64,000 nucleotides of DNA from Diphasiastrum complanatum (GCA_029204225.1 CM055108.1:5581599-5645598); one strand, 5' to 3'. Numbered from the stretch's first letter, positions 47,471-57,877 are shown. Program-made: numbers and translations. The notes: a model not told the origin generated them from the sequence alone.

Positions 47471-47792
47471 TGAAATAATTTTACAGCAAATTCAATCCCA
47501 ATGATGGAGGATGCACAAATCAAAGATCTAGATCCAAACTATGAGCTAGAATCAAGACTACAAGATCCAAAAACAATGTGAGACATGTTATTTTTAGCTC
47601 CTAGAATTTCTCTAGCTTATCTAGGCACATTTTGGCCTCATTTCAAAGATGCTATCACAATTTAATATGAGGAATGAAGTCTTGGGAAAGAATTCTATGC
47701 TATTTGGCACGTGTGAAATCTATTTACATGGCGATCTTGCCAATTACAATGCATGTGACCAAAATTGATCAAGCTAGAATTGTAAAATTTCA
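47471..47792 (-). repeat. 5' LTR of E12 with internal deletion (322 bp)
   Basis: Same ends as 45544-46231 (TGAAATAATT...TTTCA) but lacks about 360 bp. The junction TCAAGACTACAAGATCC joins sequences that lie far apart in the complete copy, with a short CAAGA-type homology at the breakpoints. Followed by AT-rich sequence without a matching target duplication. Confidence 0.8.
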
Positions 47793-47868
47793 ATATTTGA
47801 TTATTCACAATATGAAATTTTTTCAATATTTGCTATTCTTGTTATGGATGTTTCTGATGTGTGTCTAA

Positions 47869-48419
47869 ATAGTTGTGACCTGCAACATTTCCTGCATATC
47901 ATGCAAGAAATCTGTTGCAGCTTGAACCTTGAGACCTTTGAGTCCAACAGAGATAGGGGAACGAGGCTAAAAGCCATATAAGAGCATAAAAGGACTAAAA
48001 CCAGTTGCAGAATGCTTCATACTATTGTATGTGAACTCACCCATTGGGAGATACTTTTCCCAGTCTAATTGTCGCTTGGAAACATATGCGCGAAGCATAT
48101 CTTCCATCGACTGGTTGACACATTCGGTTTGACCATCGATTTTTGGGTGATCCGTAGACGATAGACTTAAAGTAGTTTCCAATCTTTCAAAGACCGCCTG
48201 CCAAAACTTGCCAGTGAACTTGGAATCACGATCACTAACAATATTGTTCAGCAAACCATACAACCTGAACAACTTTTCAGCAAAAAGTTGAGCAAGTTCA
48301 GAAGCTTTGATAGTAGTTTTTGTTGGAATAAATTGTGCCATTTTGGTTAGCCTGTCAACTACTACCCAAATAGCACCGTGACCCTTCCCTGACTTAGGAA
48401 GTCCGACCAAAAAATCCAT
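47869..48419 (-). pseudogene. gypsy integrase core (E13), C-terminus lost
   Basis: The frame 47967-48419 contains the catalytic core with all three acidic positions visible: MDFLVGLP, VSDRDSKF, and DGQTECVNQ (D, D, E). It also has VVDRLTKMAQFIP and GFSPFMLLYGF. A stop follows; past it the sequence reads PRSPISVGLKGLKVQ and ends at about 47869. No GPY/F or chromodomain is left, unlike E6. Confidence 0.82.
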
Positions 48420-48431
48420 GTAAATACTTTC

Positions 48432-48857
48432 TCATTTCTTGTTGGGAATTTCCAATGGATGCAACAAACATTTGAGTCTTTCCACTTTATTTACTTGGCA
48501 TTGTTCACACTTTTGAACGTATGCCTCGATGTGACCTTTCATTTTTGGCCAATAAAATTCTCTTTTAACAAGGTCGAGCGTCCTCTGTATACCAGAGTGT
48601 CCCACGCTGGGACTATCGTGACACTCGTGCAGGATTTGGGCCCTAATGTCCGCGATATCAGGCGCACAGAATTCCCCTCTACGGAAAAGCAAACCATTCC
48701 TAATGGAATAATCATCAAGTATCTTCTCTTCGCGAGATTTCTTGGAATCCTGCTTTCCAAGATTGCCTCTCATTAAAGAGCTTCCTGCCAATTTATCTTG
48801 CCAAATATGACCGAAAAACTCATCGGTCCGACAAAGATCTCGTAGAGAAAAAAACAT
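48432..48857 (-). pseudogene. integrase zinc-binding domain (E13)
   Basis: HHCC-type zinc domain: ILHECHDSPSVGHSGIQRT with the His pair, and YVQKCEQCQVNK with the Cys pair. Stops flank it: one before the core at about 48420-48431, and a frame change to RNase H at about 48770-48860. Confidence 0.78.
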
Positions 48858-49256
48858 AATTGATTAACTTCTCCAATCCGGCTCAAAGCATCAATGACAC
48901 AATTCGACGTACCTCGATGGTACTTAATGTCGAATTCGAACTCTTGAATAAGCTCCGACCAACGAGCCTTACGACCCCTAAGGTCTGAGATATCACATAT
49001 ATACTTAAGAGATTCATGATCTGTCATTACCATGAATTTGGATCCGTACAAATAATGTCTCTAGATCTTTGACAACAAAAAGTTTCTTTTCGTAAGTAGA
49101 ATACCTACTTTGAGCTGAGTCCAATTTCTTGCTCTCGAAAGCCACAAGTCTACCATCCTGGTAAAGGACTGCACCTACCGCATAGTCACTAGCATCTGTT
49201 TCCACTAAGAAAGATCCACTAGGGTCCACTATGTGTAAGATAGGGGCTGTAGACAC
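48773..49256 (-). pseudogene. RNase H (E13), frameshifted
   Basis: Two overlapping minus frames. 49014-49256 has APILHIVDPSGSFLVETDAS and DYAVGAVLYQDG (first catalytic D in ETDAS), then a frame change to 48773-49051 with TDHESLKYI and WSELIQEFEFDIKYHRG, NCVIDALSR. This is standard gypsy RNase H broken by one indel. Confidence 0.8.
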
Positions 49257-49279
49257 AAGCTTTGATTAAGTTCATCAGT

Positions 49280-51583
49280 TCAAACAACAAGGGGACTGAT
49301 TTTCAAATGCTTTCTGGCCTTCTTCTTATTACCCTTTTTAGTTTTCTGTTTGGCTTTCTTCACTCCCTTAAGAAGATTCGTTAGAGGCAATGCAACTAAG
49401 GCATAGTCTTTAATGAATTTATGAAAAAATCTTGTGAAGCCTAGAAAAGATTTTACTTCCCTAATGGTTTTCAGAATAGGCCAGTCATGAACTTTTTGGA
49501 CATTATCGTAGTCGATCTCAAGACCTCGATCGGAAACGATATGTCCCAAATACTTGAGTCGAGTTTGAAAGAACTCACATTTAGACTCCTTAGCATAAAG
49601 CTTTGTCTGCCTTAGATTATCTAAGACGTTATGCAAATGCGCTTCGTGCTCCTCAAGAGTCTTACTGTAAATCGGTATGTCATCTAAAAATACCACGAGA
49701 AACTTCCCCAGATATGGACAAAGAATATCGTTCATCATCTGTTGGAAGGTTGCCGGGGCATTAGTTAGACCAAAGGGTAAAACTAAAAATTCGTAATGGC
49801 CATACCTAGTACGAAAACCAGTTTTGGAAACATCCCCCTCGTGTATTCTAATTTGATGGTATCCAGACCTAAGGTCCAATTTGGTGAAATATATAGCACC
49901 ATTCAATCGGTCCATTAAGTTGTCCATCCTAGGCAAGGGATAGTAGTTCTTAATTGTCATTTTATTAAGCTTTTTGTAATCGACACAAAGAAGAATACCA
50001 CTGTCTTTCTTGCCGGTTAGCAAAACAGGAGCTCCCCAAGGGAATTTACTAGGCCAAATATGGCCTTTACGTAATAACTCCTTAAGTTGACTAGCAACTT
50101 CATCTTCTTCCTTCGGGCTCATCCTGTAGGAAAATAGTGATACAAGAGAGCTGTCGAGAAGGAGATCTATGTGATGGTCTACACCCCGTGAGGGGGGAAG
50201 ACCCTCAGCCAACTGCTCAGGGAATATATCGCTATACTCCTTCCTAAGTCTCTTAAAGATTTTACCCTCAGGCGAAGATTCTAAATTATCATCAGTAAAA
50301 GACAAAGCTTTAGGAAAAGTTGATACATCAACATTAACATTATGAGTACTAAAAGCATCTACGTAAGATTCATCTTTTAGATAACATAAATACGAAGAAT
50401 ACTCAAAATTTAAAATACATTGATTCGCTTCATGAGCAGTTACAAAAGGTAGATCAGGCTCATCGCCTTTAAGACAAACCCATGAGTCATTATGCAAGAA
50501 AGAAATACAATGAGATACATAGTCTCTCTTTAAGGACTCATTCCTAGCAAAAAACCACTCTTTTTCCAGGACTACATCCACCTTATCTAGATTCATGAGA
50601 TGAAAAGATAAACTATCTACATAGTCTTGAATCTTCAACGGCACGTGGGGGACAAAGTGGTCCCAGACCTGCTGCTCCCCACCAACTGCCATCCTAACCA
50701 CATACTTGTGGTCACTTGGTGTGGTTGCCAGCTGCAGCTTCTGCACCAACTTAGCATTAATAAAATTATGCGTAGAACCGTCGTCAAAAAGAACACTCAC
50801 AAGTTGGCTGCCTACGAACCCACTCATACGAATGAGGTCGTGAGGTCCAAACACTGTAGTATTAAAACAACAAGTCATACAAACTGTTTCATCTTTAAAA
50901 AATACATCAATACAAGAAATAGAAGAATTACCTGGTGCCTTAAAAGAGCGGCCACCCTTCTTCCGTCTCTTCGGACAGTCCTTAGAAAGGTGCCCTTTCT
51001 CCATGCAGGAGAAACACAACCTGTCGTTTTTGGCCTTGTCGAAGTCCGCCCTCTCCAACCGAGGGCGCTTCTTTTTATTCCCCAAAGAAGAAGCTTCGCC
51101 GACCATGTGCTCCTTGCCCTTTTTGAAAGAAGGACCGGCAGAGGATCTGTCTTTGGCCTCGAGCTTTGGTTGCTCTTTGTGGGTTATCGTGTGCGTATCG
51201 TCGAAAATCCGAGTGAAACGCACAACATCCTCTAGGGACTGTGGCTGATTACGACGTACCTCCAACTGATATTCCTTGGGCAAGCCCAAGATGAAATGCA
51301 GCTTAAGGAGCACCCCGTCTATGCAGTTAAAAAACCGCGAAGCAGCCTCTTGGAAGTCTTGTAAGTAGACGTCCAAGGGCTTCGTCCCCATTTGCAATGT
51401 AGCAAATCGACGATAATATTCAAAATCGTCTAGGACAGGCATAAAGGCAGCCACTACTTGGAAGTCATCCCAAGTGGTTGGGACTGTAGCTCTGTCTTTA
51501 AGATGCTGCCACCAAGAATACGCTTTACCGTGTAAAAACATGATGGCCGTCGAAATACGCGAGCTATCAGGTAGATCGTGCAT
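49280..51583 (-). CDS. gag-protease-RT polyprotein (767 aa, E13)
   Basis: Long open frame. Gag core is at 1-130, with TTWDDFQVVAAF and YLQDFQEAASRFF. The CCHC knuckle is CFSCMEKGHLSKDC at 190-203. Protease is LFDDGSTHNFIN at 265-276 (DSG as DDG). RT has FTKLDLRSGYHQIRI at about 566-580 and the catalytic FLDD at 632-635, so RT looks competent. The C-terminal about 30 residues are Lys-rich (KGVKKAKQKTKKGNKKK) and end in a stop where the connection to RNase H should be, reflecting a frameshift. The gag N-terminus is in a separate frame (51617-51946). Confidence 0.88.
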   Translation of the reverse strand: MHDLPDSSRISTAIMFLHGKAYSWWQHLKDRATVPTTWDDFQVVAAFMPVLDDFEYYRRFATLQMGTKPLDVYLQDFQEAASRFFNCIDGVLLKLHFILGLPKEYQLEVRRNQPQSLEDVVRFTRIFDDTHTITHKEQPKLEAKDRSSAGPSFKKGKEHMVGEASSLGNKKKRPRLERADFDKAKNDRLCFSCMEKGHLSKDCPKRRKKGGRSFKAPGNSSISCIDVFFKDETVCMTCCFNTTVFGPHDLIRMSGFVGSQLVSVLFDDGSTHNFINAKLVQKLQLATTPSDHKYVVRMAVGGEQQVWDHFVPHVPLKIQDYVDSLSFHLMNLDKVDVVLEKEWFFARNESLKRDYVSHCISFLHNDSWVCLKGDEPDLPFVTAHEANQCILNFEYSSYLCYLKDESYVDAFSTHNVNVDVSTFPKALSFTDDNLESSPEGKIFKRLRKEYSDIFPEQLAEGLPPSRGVDHHIDLLLDSSLVSLFSYRMSPKEEDEVASQLKELLRKGHIWPSKFPWGAPVLLTGKKDSGILLCVDYKKLNKMTIKNYYPLPRMDNLMDRLNGAIYFTKLDLRSGYHQIRIHEGDVSKTGFRTRYGHYEFLVLPFGLTNAPATFQQMMNDILCPYLGKFLVVFLDDIPIYSKTLEEHEAHLHNVLDNLRQTKLYAKESKCEFFQTRLKYLGHIVSDRGLEIDYDNVQKVHDWPILKTIREVKSFLGFTRFFHKFIKDYALVALPLTNLLKGVKKAKQKTKKGNKKKARKHLKISPLVV

Positions 51584-51616
51584 GGAAAAATGCGATGTCC
51601 ATCAATCTAGCCAGGC

Positions 51617-51946
51617 TTACACCACATCTTGGTGTCTGTCCTTCTTCTCTTCGGTAAAAAATTCCAGAGTAAACATCGGATTTAGAAGAGCTTGTCGAGA
51701 CTGGGACATAGCCTGAATCTCGGCCTTTGCCCGTTCATGCTTTGAATGCATGTCCACAATTTGTTGCTGTAACAAATTTATGGCACTCGTCATGTTCTCC
51801 ATATTAGTCCCAACGGGACTTGGAGCTCTAGTCTCATACATAGGGGTGTCCATGGATAAAGGAGAAGCTGGCAAAAAACTAGAGGAAAACGGAGGGCTAC
51901 GGTGTAAAAATTGCAAAAAGGGAAAAGCTAGTGCACAGGGCCTCAA
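51617..51946 (-). pseudogene. gag N-terminus (E13), separated by stops
   Basis: Likely start MDTPMYETRAPSPVG at about 51853. A coiled-coil-like stretch NLLQQQIVDMHSKHERAK follows, then FFTEEKKDRHQDVV and a stop. Two stops between this and the 767-codon frame (AWLD stop WTSHF) show that a single gag was broken by nonsense mutations. Confidence 0.7.
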
Positions 51947-52209
51947 GAAATATCCAACTTGAGAGCAAAAGAATTCTTCAACAACTTGGGGGAATGAGGG
52001 AAAGGAAGTGAACGTACCTCATTTACACCCTCCCCTAAGCTCCTCTCCTCCCTCATGCAAAAAGGACAAGTGGGGCCCAAGAAAGACCCCATTTGTCCCT
52101 TCTAGACCTTTTTAGCCATGTGGGGCCACCAAAAGGTGCCACATGGTTCATGGACCCCAAAGATTTATGAAAATTAGTTCTGGCTCTTTCTCCCCTCTCC
52201 AATTACTAC

Positions 52210-52214
52210 GTACT
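52210..52214. repeat. target-site duplication GTACT, left copy (E14)
   Basis: GTACT precedes TGAAGAA of the left LTR and recurs at 56946-56950. Confidence 0.9.
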
Positions 52215-53327
52215 TGAAGAAACAAAGTGTTTCTGAATACAAAGCCTTGCTAGCTTACGACCCCTCGCTTGACGAGCATGTTCGCGAACTCGAACATCTG
52301 AAGACACTAAACACTAAGAGTTTTGTGAACACGAAAGTCAACGAAGACGGTGACGAACATGTTCGCGAACTCGAACATCTGAAGACACAAAACACGAAGA
52401 GTTTTGTGAACACAAAAGTTAACGAAGATGAAGACCAACGGTTTGCGAACATGAACGATCCATGAACGAGATTCCCTTGCGGTCCTATACGAGAGAAAGG
52501 CGAACGAGGTAAACGAAACCAACGGTGGAAACGAAACCCGTTCTGTCCTCACGCTCCAAGGAGTACCACCAGAGATCATGCAAGTACCAGAAGTACAGAG
52601 ATCTGACCTGATGGCATGACGTCAGCAGATACTCCCTAGGTCATGGCTAAACTGCCACTCTTGTAATTCTTTGGTTAGTTGTAGATGGTTAATCACTCTA
52701 ATCTTAGATTTGCATAGAGAGACTATACTTACTGAATGATACTTGACATATATCGATAGGATACACAGTGTGTAACTAAGCAAGAAAGAAGAACAAGAAG
52801 TAGTATGATGCTAGTAAGCTCCGCTTGCGTGCGAGAAGATAATTTTGTCTAGGATCAGAAGATCCAATTGTCTGCTAGTAAAGTGAGACTACTACTTGTG
52901 AGAGAGCCGTGCTTCTCTCACGCCAATGCACTGCGTGGATTCGCATGTAATGCCTTGAAGAAATCTGAAAAAATCAATATAGATTATTTTTCTGGTTGTG
53001 TCTAATCTTGGATGTCGAATGCTTATGTTGTTTATTTTAATATGTCTGAGTTTTCTTGTTCCATTTGAATTTTGCACCTTGGTTGAAATGAAGTCGAATG
53101 CTATATTAATTTTATGAACGTAGATCAGTAGTACCTGACTACCCTCTGGAGGATTGTAGGAGTGTTTCAGTTGGCAGTGCCCAGCGAATGCATCTGAACT
53201 CCATCTGAATCTCGAAGGAGAGTCGCGAATGTTTCATGAATTTTTCTTCTCACAATTCTCATCATTCGTATCGTAGCACCGTTCGACTCCCAACAGTGGT
53301 ATCAGAGCGCTGATTTGATTCTCATCA
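52215..53327 (+). repeat. 5' LTR of E14, with 81-bp internal tandem repeat
   Basis: 1113 bp, TGAAGAAACAAAG...GATTCTCATCA. An 81-bp unit (CATGTTCGCGAACTCGAACA at 52278 and again at 52359) is tandemly duplicated; 81 bp equals 27 codons, and the frame is open across both copies. A TGGTATCAGAGC-like sequence inside the LTR near its end (about 53297) is a decoy; the true boundary is set by the TSD and by the right LTR. Confidence 0.88.
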
Positions 53328-53328
53328 G

Positions 53329-53340
53329 TGGTATCAAAGC
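53329..53340 (+). promoter_or_regulatory. primer binding site, Met-tRNA type (E14)
   Basis: TGGTATCAAAGC one base after the LTR end; one change from TGGTATCAGAGC. Confidence 0.78.
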
Positions 53341-53441
53341 CGCCTGTCATATTCTGACATAGCCGAAAAGCTAGCAGATCCAGGAGGCCAAGCATTCAGA
53401 CAATCAATCAAACAACAAGAAAAACAGACTTCAAGAAGCAA

Positions 53442-53996
53442 TGGCTTCAATCAACAGCATGCAGAACAAGATCTGCACTATATTTAATTCTTCAATATCT
53501 GACTTTCTAGCCTGTTGAATGAAAGAACAGGACCCTAATGGAAGCAGCCAAATGCATGATGGCCTATTCGAAGGCTCCAAGGGCACTATGGACTGAAGCA
53601 ATAGCTACAACCGCATACATCCAGAATATGATAGGTAAATCTGGTGTTCCTCACACGACACCACATGAGCTATGGTGGGGTAGAAAGCCCAACCTGTCTC
53701 ATGTCAGAATATTTGGCTGTGCAGCATATGCACATATTCCTGATAAGCTGCGCAAGAAGCTTGATGAGAAAGCCGAGCAAGGATTTTTGGTAGGTTATGA
53801 CAATAATTTGTCATACTACAGAATCTACATGCCAGACACGAACACTGTAAAAACAGTGAGGCATGCCAAATTTGACAAGAGCAGGACAATGGCCAACGAA
53901 GACCCTGTTAGCTATGAAAATCTGGAAAGAAAGTACTATGACCTACCGCCAACGTCGGAGGGAGTAGAGGACGAACACAAAAACGAAGATTTTTGA
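53442..53996 (+). pseudogene. gag start peptide joined to integrase C-terminal region (E14)
   Basis: MASINSMQNKICTIFNSS at 53442 resembles a gag start. After a stop at 53516 the frame 53538-53996 is integrase tail: MEAAKCMMAYSKAP, ALWTEAIATTAYIQN, HELWWGRKPNLSHVRIFGCA, GFLVGYDN. The gag body, protease and integrase core with its DDE residues are deleted. Confidence 0.8.
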
Positions 53997-54176
53997 GTCG
54001 TCTCCCATTCAAGTGACGAATCAGACGAAGAAAGATTCGAGAGGCAGCCTGCCGCCGCAGTTCCTGTAAACCAAGATGGTTCCGGACCGAGCAGAGTAGA
54101 CAAGGGAAAAGGCATAGCTGTTCCGGTAGTATCTCCTAGAAGGTCGACAAGACCACAAAGAGCGCCAGCAAGATTT

Positions 54177-54991
54177 GTGCTAGGCAACTCAACATTCACA
54201 TCAGAAGAATTTTGCGGGTTCAGTGGCGAACCACAGACATTCGAGGAGGCGATTGAAGGTCAAAAAAAGGACAAATGGATCCAAGCCATGAACGAAGAGA
54301 TGGAGTCCACGAGGAAGAACCAGGTATGGACGTTGGAGCCATTACCTCATAAGCGCAAGACTGTCAAATGCAAATGGATTTTCAAACTCAAATATGGACC
54401 AGACAGGAGTGTGACGAAATACAAGGCAAGACTGGTAGCGAAGGGTTTCTCTCAGAGATACGGTATTGACTATTCTAATTAAGCCTTCTCTCCTGTCGTC
54501 AAACATTCATCCGTACGTCTAATGTTCGCATATGCAGCAGCTTATGACCTCAGGATCCACATTGTGGACGAGAAGATAGCCTTCTTGCATGGTGAATTAG
54601 ATGAAGAGGTCTACATAGATCAACCCCCAGGATTTGTCTCAAATTCACTTCCTGACTATGTATGCAGAATGCATAGAAAGATCTATGGTCTGAAGCAATC
54701 AGCCCGACAATGGTACAAGAAGAAGATCAGGCCCTGAAATCATTGAGATTCAAGCATCTGTTGGCTGACTCTAATGTGTATATCAGAGTTACAGATGGAC
54801 AGATCATCATAGTGGCTGTATATGTGGACGACACTCTGATACTTTGCAGGAGTGAGAGACTAATTGCTGAAGTAAAGATAGACATCTCGAAACATTTCGA
54901 GATAGTAGACCTGGGAGAAGCCAGGTGTTACCTAGGCTTACAAATTGAAAGGGACTATGAGGGAGGCAAGTTATACCTTCTCCAGTCCTGA
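54177..54991 (+). pseudogene. copia reverse transcriptase, broken (E14)
   Basis: RT begins with KWIQAMNEEMESTRKNQVW, then KCKWIFKLKYGPDRS and KARLVAKGFSQRYGIDYSN, where a stop replaces the Glu of YEETFSPVVK. It continues HIVDEKIAFLHGELDEEVY, YGLKQSARQWY, then after a frameshift AVYVDDTLILC (catalytic YVDD intact) and EIVDLGEARCYLGLQIE. It ends in a stop at 54989-54991. Confidence 0.85.
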
Positions 54992-55021
54992 TACACCCAG
55001 AAAATCCTAGAGGACTTTGGG

Positions 55022-56058
55022 ATGCTGAACTGCAAAGGAGCGAACACTTCAATGCTCGCAAAAATGGTGCTAACAAATGACGACTGTCCAAAGACTGAGG
55101 AAGAAAGAGAACAGATGCAGCTCACTCCCTACAGAAGGCTGATAGGTTCACTGATGTACCTTGTAGACAACACACGTCCTGATACTGCTTATGTAGTATT
55201 CAGGATGAGCCAATTCTGCACAAATCCAGGCCTGACACATTGGAAAATTGCGAAACAAATTTTGCAATATCTTCAATTAACGAGGGATTATGGCTTGTGT
55301 TATTGTTGTGGTGCAGGTCTCGGGATACTTTCCTACAACGACGCTAGCTGGACATCTCTCAGGGACGACTGTAAAAGCGTTTTAGGAGGATGCACCATCG
55401 CATCAAGAGCAAAGTTCTCTAGGTCAGCAAGAAGCAAACCATTGTAGCCCAGTCATCCTGCAAAGCAGAATACGTAGCAGCAGCAAAGATGGCCAACAAG
55501 ATAATTTGGCTAAGGCAGTTCCTGGATGAATTGGACAAAACAAGGAACAAGCCACTTGTCTTGTAGATGGACAACACCTCTGCAATACACCTCACGAAGG
55601 ATCTCGTGTTCCATTCCAAGATGAAACACATTGCAATCAAGTATCACTTGATCAGGAATCTGATTGAGAAGAAGATGATGCAGACCATCTTCATCAGAAC
55701 GAAAGATATGGTTGCTGACATCTTCACACAGGCTCTGGACAAAGGACTCTTTGAGAGACAAAGGAGCAGTCTCGGGATCATAAAGCTACCATGCTTTGAG
55801 AGGGAGCTGAAGAATCAAAGTGTTTCTGAATACAAAGCCTTGCTAGTTTATGGCCCCTCGTCTGACGAGCATGTTCGCGAACTCGAATATTTGAAGACAC
55901 GAAACATTCAGAGTTTTGCGAACACGAAAGTCAACGAAGACGATGACAAACATGTTCACGAACTTGAACATCTGAAGACACAAAACACGAAGAGTTTCGT
56001 GAACACGAAAGTTAACGAAAATGAAGACCAACGGTTTGCGAACACGAACGATCCATGA
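55022..56058 (+). pseudogene. copia RNase H, frameshifted, reading into the 3' LTR (E14)
   Basis: The frame 55022-55447 holds LIGSLMYLVDNTRPDTAY, HWKIAKQILQYL and SYNDASWTSLRDDCKS. After a frameshift and a stop at about 55564 the frame 55567-56058 holds MDNTSAIHLTKDLVFHSKMK, HIAIKYHLIRN and DMVADIFTQALDKGLF. It does not stop before the 3' LTR but continues about 80 codons into it, across two copies of a 27-residue repeat (DEHVRELE...VNEDD), to a stop at 56056-56058. Confidence 0.8.
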
Positions 56059-56945
56059 ACGAGATTCCCTTGTGGTCCTATACGAGAGAAAGTCAAATGA
56101 GGTAAACGAAACCAACAGTGGAAACGAAATTTGTTCTGTCCTCATGCTCCAAGGAGTACCACCAGAGATCATGCAAGTACCAAAAGTACAGAGATCTGAC
56201 CTGATGGCATGACGTTAGCAGATACTCCCTAGGTCGTGGCTAAACTGCCACTCTTGTAATTCTCTGGTTAGTTGTAGATGATTAATCACTCTAATCTTAG
56301 ATTTGCATAGAGAGACTGTACTTACTAAATAATACTTGACATATATCAATAGGATACACAGTGTGTAACTAAGCAAGAAAGAAGAACAAGAAGTAGTATG
56401 ATGCTAGTAAGCAATCAAGACAAACACATATAGAAGCTCCGCCTGCGTGCGAGAAGGTAATTCTATCTAGGACCAGAAGATCCAATTGTCCGCTAGTAAA
56501 GCGAGACTACTACTCGAGAGAGAGCCATGCTTCTCTCACGCCAACGCACTGCGTGGATTCGCATGCAGTGCCCTGAAGAAATCAGAGAAAATCAATATAG
56601 ATTATTTTTCTGGTAGTGTCTGATCTTGGATGTCGAATGCTTATGCTGTTTATTTTAATATGTCTGAGTTTTCTTGTTCCCTTTGAATTCTGCACCTTGG
56701 TTGAAATGAAGTCGAATGCTATATTAATTTTATGAACGTAGATCAGTAGTACTTGACTACCCTTTGGAGGATTGTAGGAGTGTTTCAGCTGGCAGTGCCC
56801 AGCGAACGTGTCTGAACTCCATCCGAATCTCGAAGGAGAGTCACGAATGTTTCGTGAATTTTTCTTCTCACGATTCTCATCATTCGTATCGGAGCACTGC
56901 TCGACTCCCAACAGTGGTATCAGAGCGTTGATTCGATTCTCATCA
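55808..56945 (+). repeat. 3' LTR of E14
   Basis: 1138 bp, homologous to 52215-53327; about 24 bp longer through a small insertion (ACACATATAGAAGC near 56424). Preceded by the purine run GAGAGGGAGC (55798-55807). Followed by GTACT. Confidence 0.88.
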
Positions 56946-56950
56946 GTACT

Positions 56951-57182
56951 GTAGCTCTCTCCACTCCTTTGGAGATCTGCAGGTACAAAGAGGGAGGAAG
57001 AATAAAGTACGACCAAGAAGGACATGCCTCCAACATGAGTAAAGATAATTCACCTTATATTTGGGATTACAAACTAAGAGTTCAAAGTTTAGCTTGTTAA
57101 GACTAAAAGTTTGAAACTTAGAATAGAATTTTATTGAAAAAGCTTAACATCTTAGATTTTTCTTTTGAAAACTAAAAAGAGG
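56951..57182. other. flank between E14 and E15
   Basis: No gene. The first about 80 bp may continue the E13 upstream region, since E14's duplicated target joins it to 52209. The rest is AT-rich with no recognisable feature. Confidence 0.35.
57178..57182. repeat. target-site duplication AGAGG, left copy (E15)
   Basis: AGAGG precedes TGTAAAAATT and recurs at 63331-63335. Confidence 0.9.
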
Positions 57183-57863
57183 TGTAAAAATTACAACAAA
57201 TAAGGATCCTAAAACATTTGAAATGATGAGGGAAACAATAGATTATGATTTCATAAGATTAGCACAAGTTGAACCATCAAAATCCATCAAAAATCTATGC
57301 TTGAACCTCACTAAATGGCCCAAATCCTTGAAGAAGGCTTCACACGTGTGAAAGTACGGCCTCCCACAGTCTGAGTACTGTACACCAGACCTACATTCAA
57401 TCATATAATCATTAGTAATCACAAGTACTCAAACAATTATGAACATAGAGAGCAATTGCACCATTATGAGAGAAACAACATGAAATTGCTTGATTGATTT
57501 TGGTGAGATATCATCACCTATATATACATGATCCATCACGGTTTTGGGCAAGTATGAGTAGCCCAAACCTATCCCTAATGCTAATTTTGGTGGATCTTTC
57601 ATCCCTACCAAGTTAGGGTTGGAATCTTGGAGATCCCTCAACAATGCAAAAATTACCAAAAATAGCTCCTATTTTTTCTCCCTTGTATCTAAGCATAATT
57701 TGGACTCATTCCAAAGGTTCTAACACTTAGGTCTACTTGAGAACATCCTTATGAATGGAATCCTATGCTATTTGGCATGTGTGACAAGCCACATCATGAC
57801 CATCTAACTATTTACAAGTCATATGACCAAAACTAGTCAAGCTAGAATTGTGAATTTTTAACA
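57183..57863 (-). repeat. 3' LTR of E15
   Basis: TGTAAAAATT...TTTTTAACA. Has CACACGTGTG at 57341-57350 and TATATATAC at about 57518 (minus strand GTATATATAGG, likely TATA box). Confidence 0.92.
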
Positions 57864-57874
57864 CTCCTCCTCAC
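57864..57874 (-). promoter_or_regulatory. polypurine tract (E15)
   Basis: Minus strand GTGAGGAGGAG abuts the 3' LTR. Almost the same tract is present in E3, E9 and E12. Confidence 0.82.
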
Positions 57875-57877
57875 TAT

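Larger units (their letters stand above)
47869..52209 (-). mobile_element. E13: chromovirus-type gypsy element, nearly complete gag-pol, LTRs not identified
   Basis: Minus-strand order gag, protease, RT, RNase H, integrase over 4.3 kb, with a few breaks. The integrase C-terminus and 3' LTR are missing on the left (last similarity about 47869). Copia E14 abuts the upstream end. No primer site or LTR could be identified at 51950-52209 or in the flank right of E14. Confidence 0.8.
52215..56945 (+). mobile_element. E14: copia element lacking gag, protease and integrase core
   Basis: LTRs 52215-53327 and 55808-56945, TSD GTACT, primer site at 53329, purine tract before the right LTR. The internal part starts with a short gag-like MASINS peptide, then jumps to the integrase tail (53538), RT and RNase H. 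It belongs to a different copia lineage from the E15 group: longer LTRs (about 1.1 kb), rich in TTCGCGAA. Several stops and frameshifts; expected to be non-autonomous. Confidence 0.9.

Noticed and set aside
49280-49370. Lys-rich C-terminus of the E13 frame as a novel basic domain
   Set aside because: A neighbouring frame restores a QKAFE-like segment expected at the RT-RNase H junction, so most of it is a frameshift product.
50627-51235. 202-codon plus-strand frame
   Set aside because: Antisense shadow of the well-supported E13 gag-protease frame; no motif of its own.
52214-52465. 83-codon frame with a duplicated 27-residue unit as an independent gene
   Set aside because: It lies wholly inside the E14 5' LTR and matches the pol tail in the 3' LTR, so it is best explained as that tail's LTR copy.
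53297-53308. TGGTATCAGAGC near 53297 as the E14 primer site
   Set aside because: The same sequence is present in the 3' LTR (near 56914), and the target duplication GTACT follows only after CTCATCA; so it is inside the LTR and the true primer site is at 53329.
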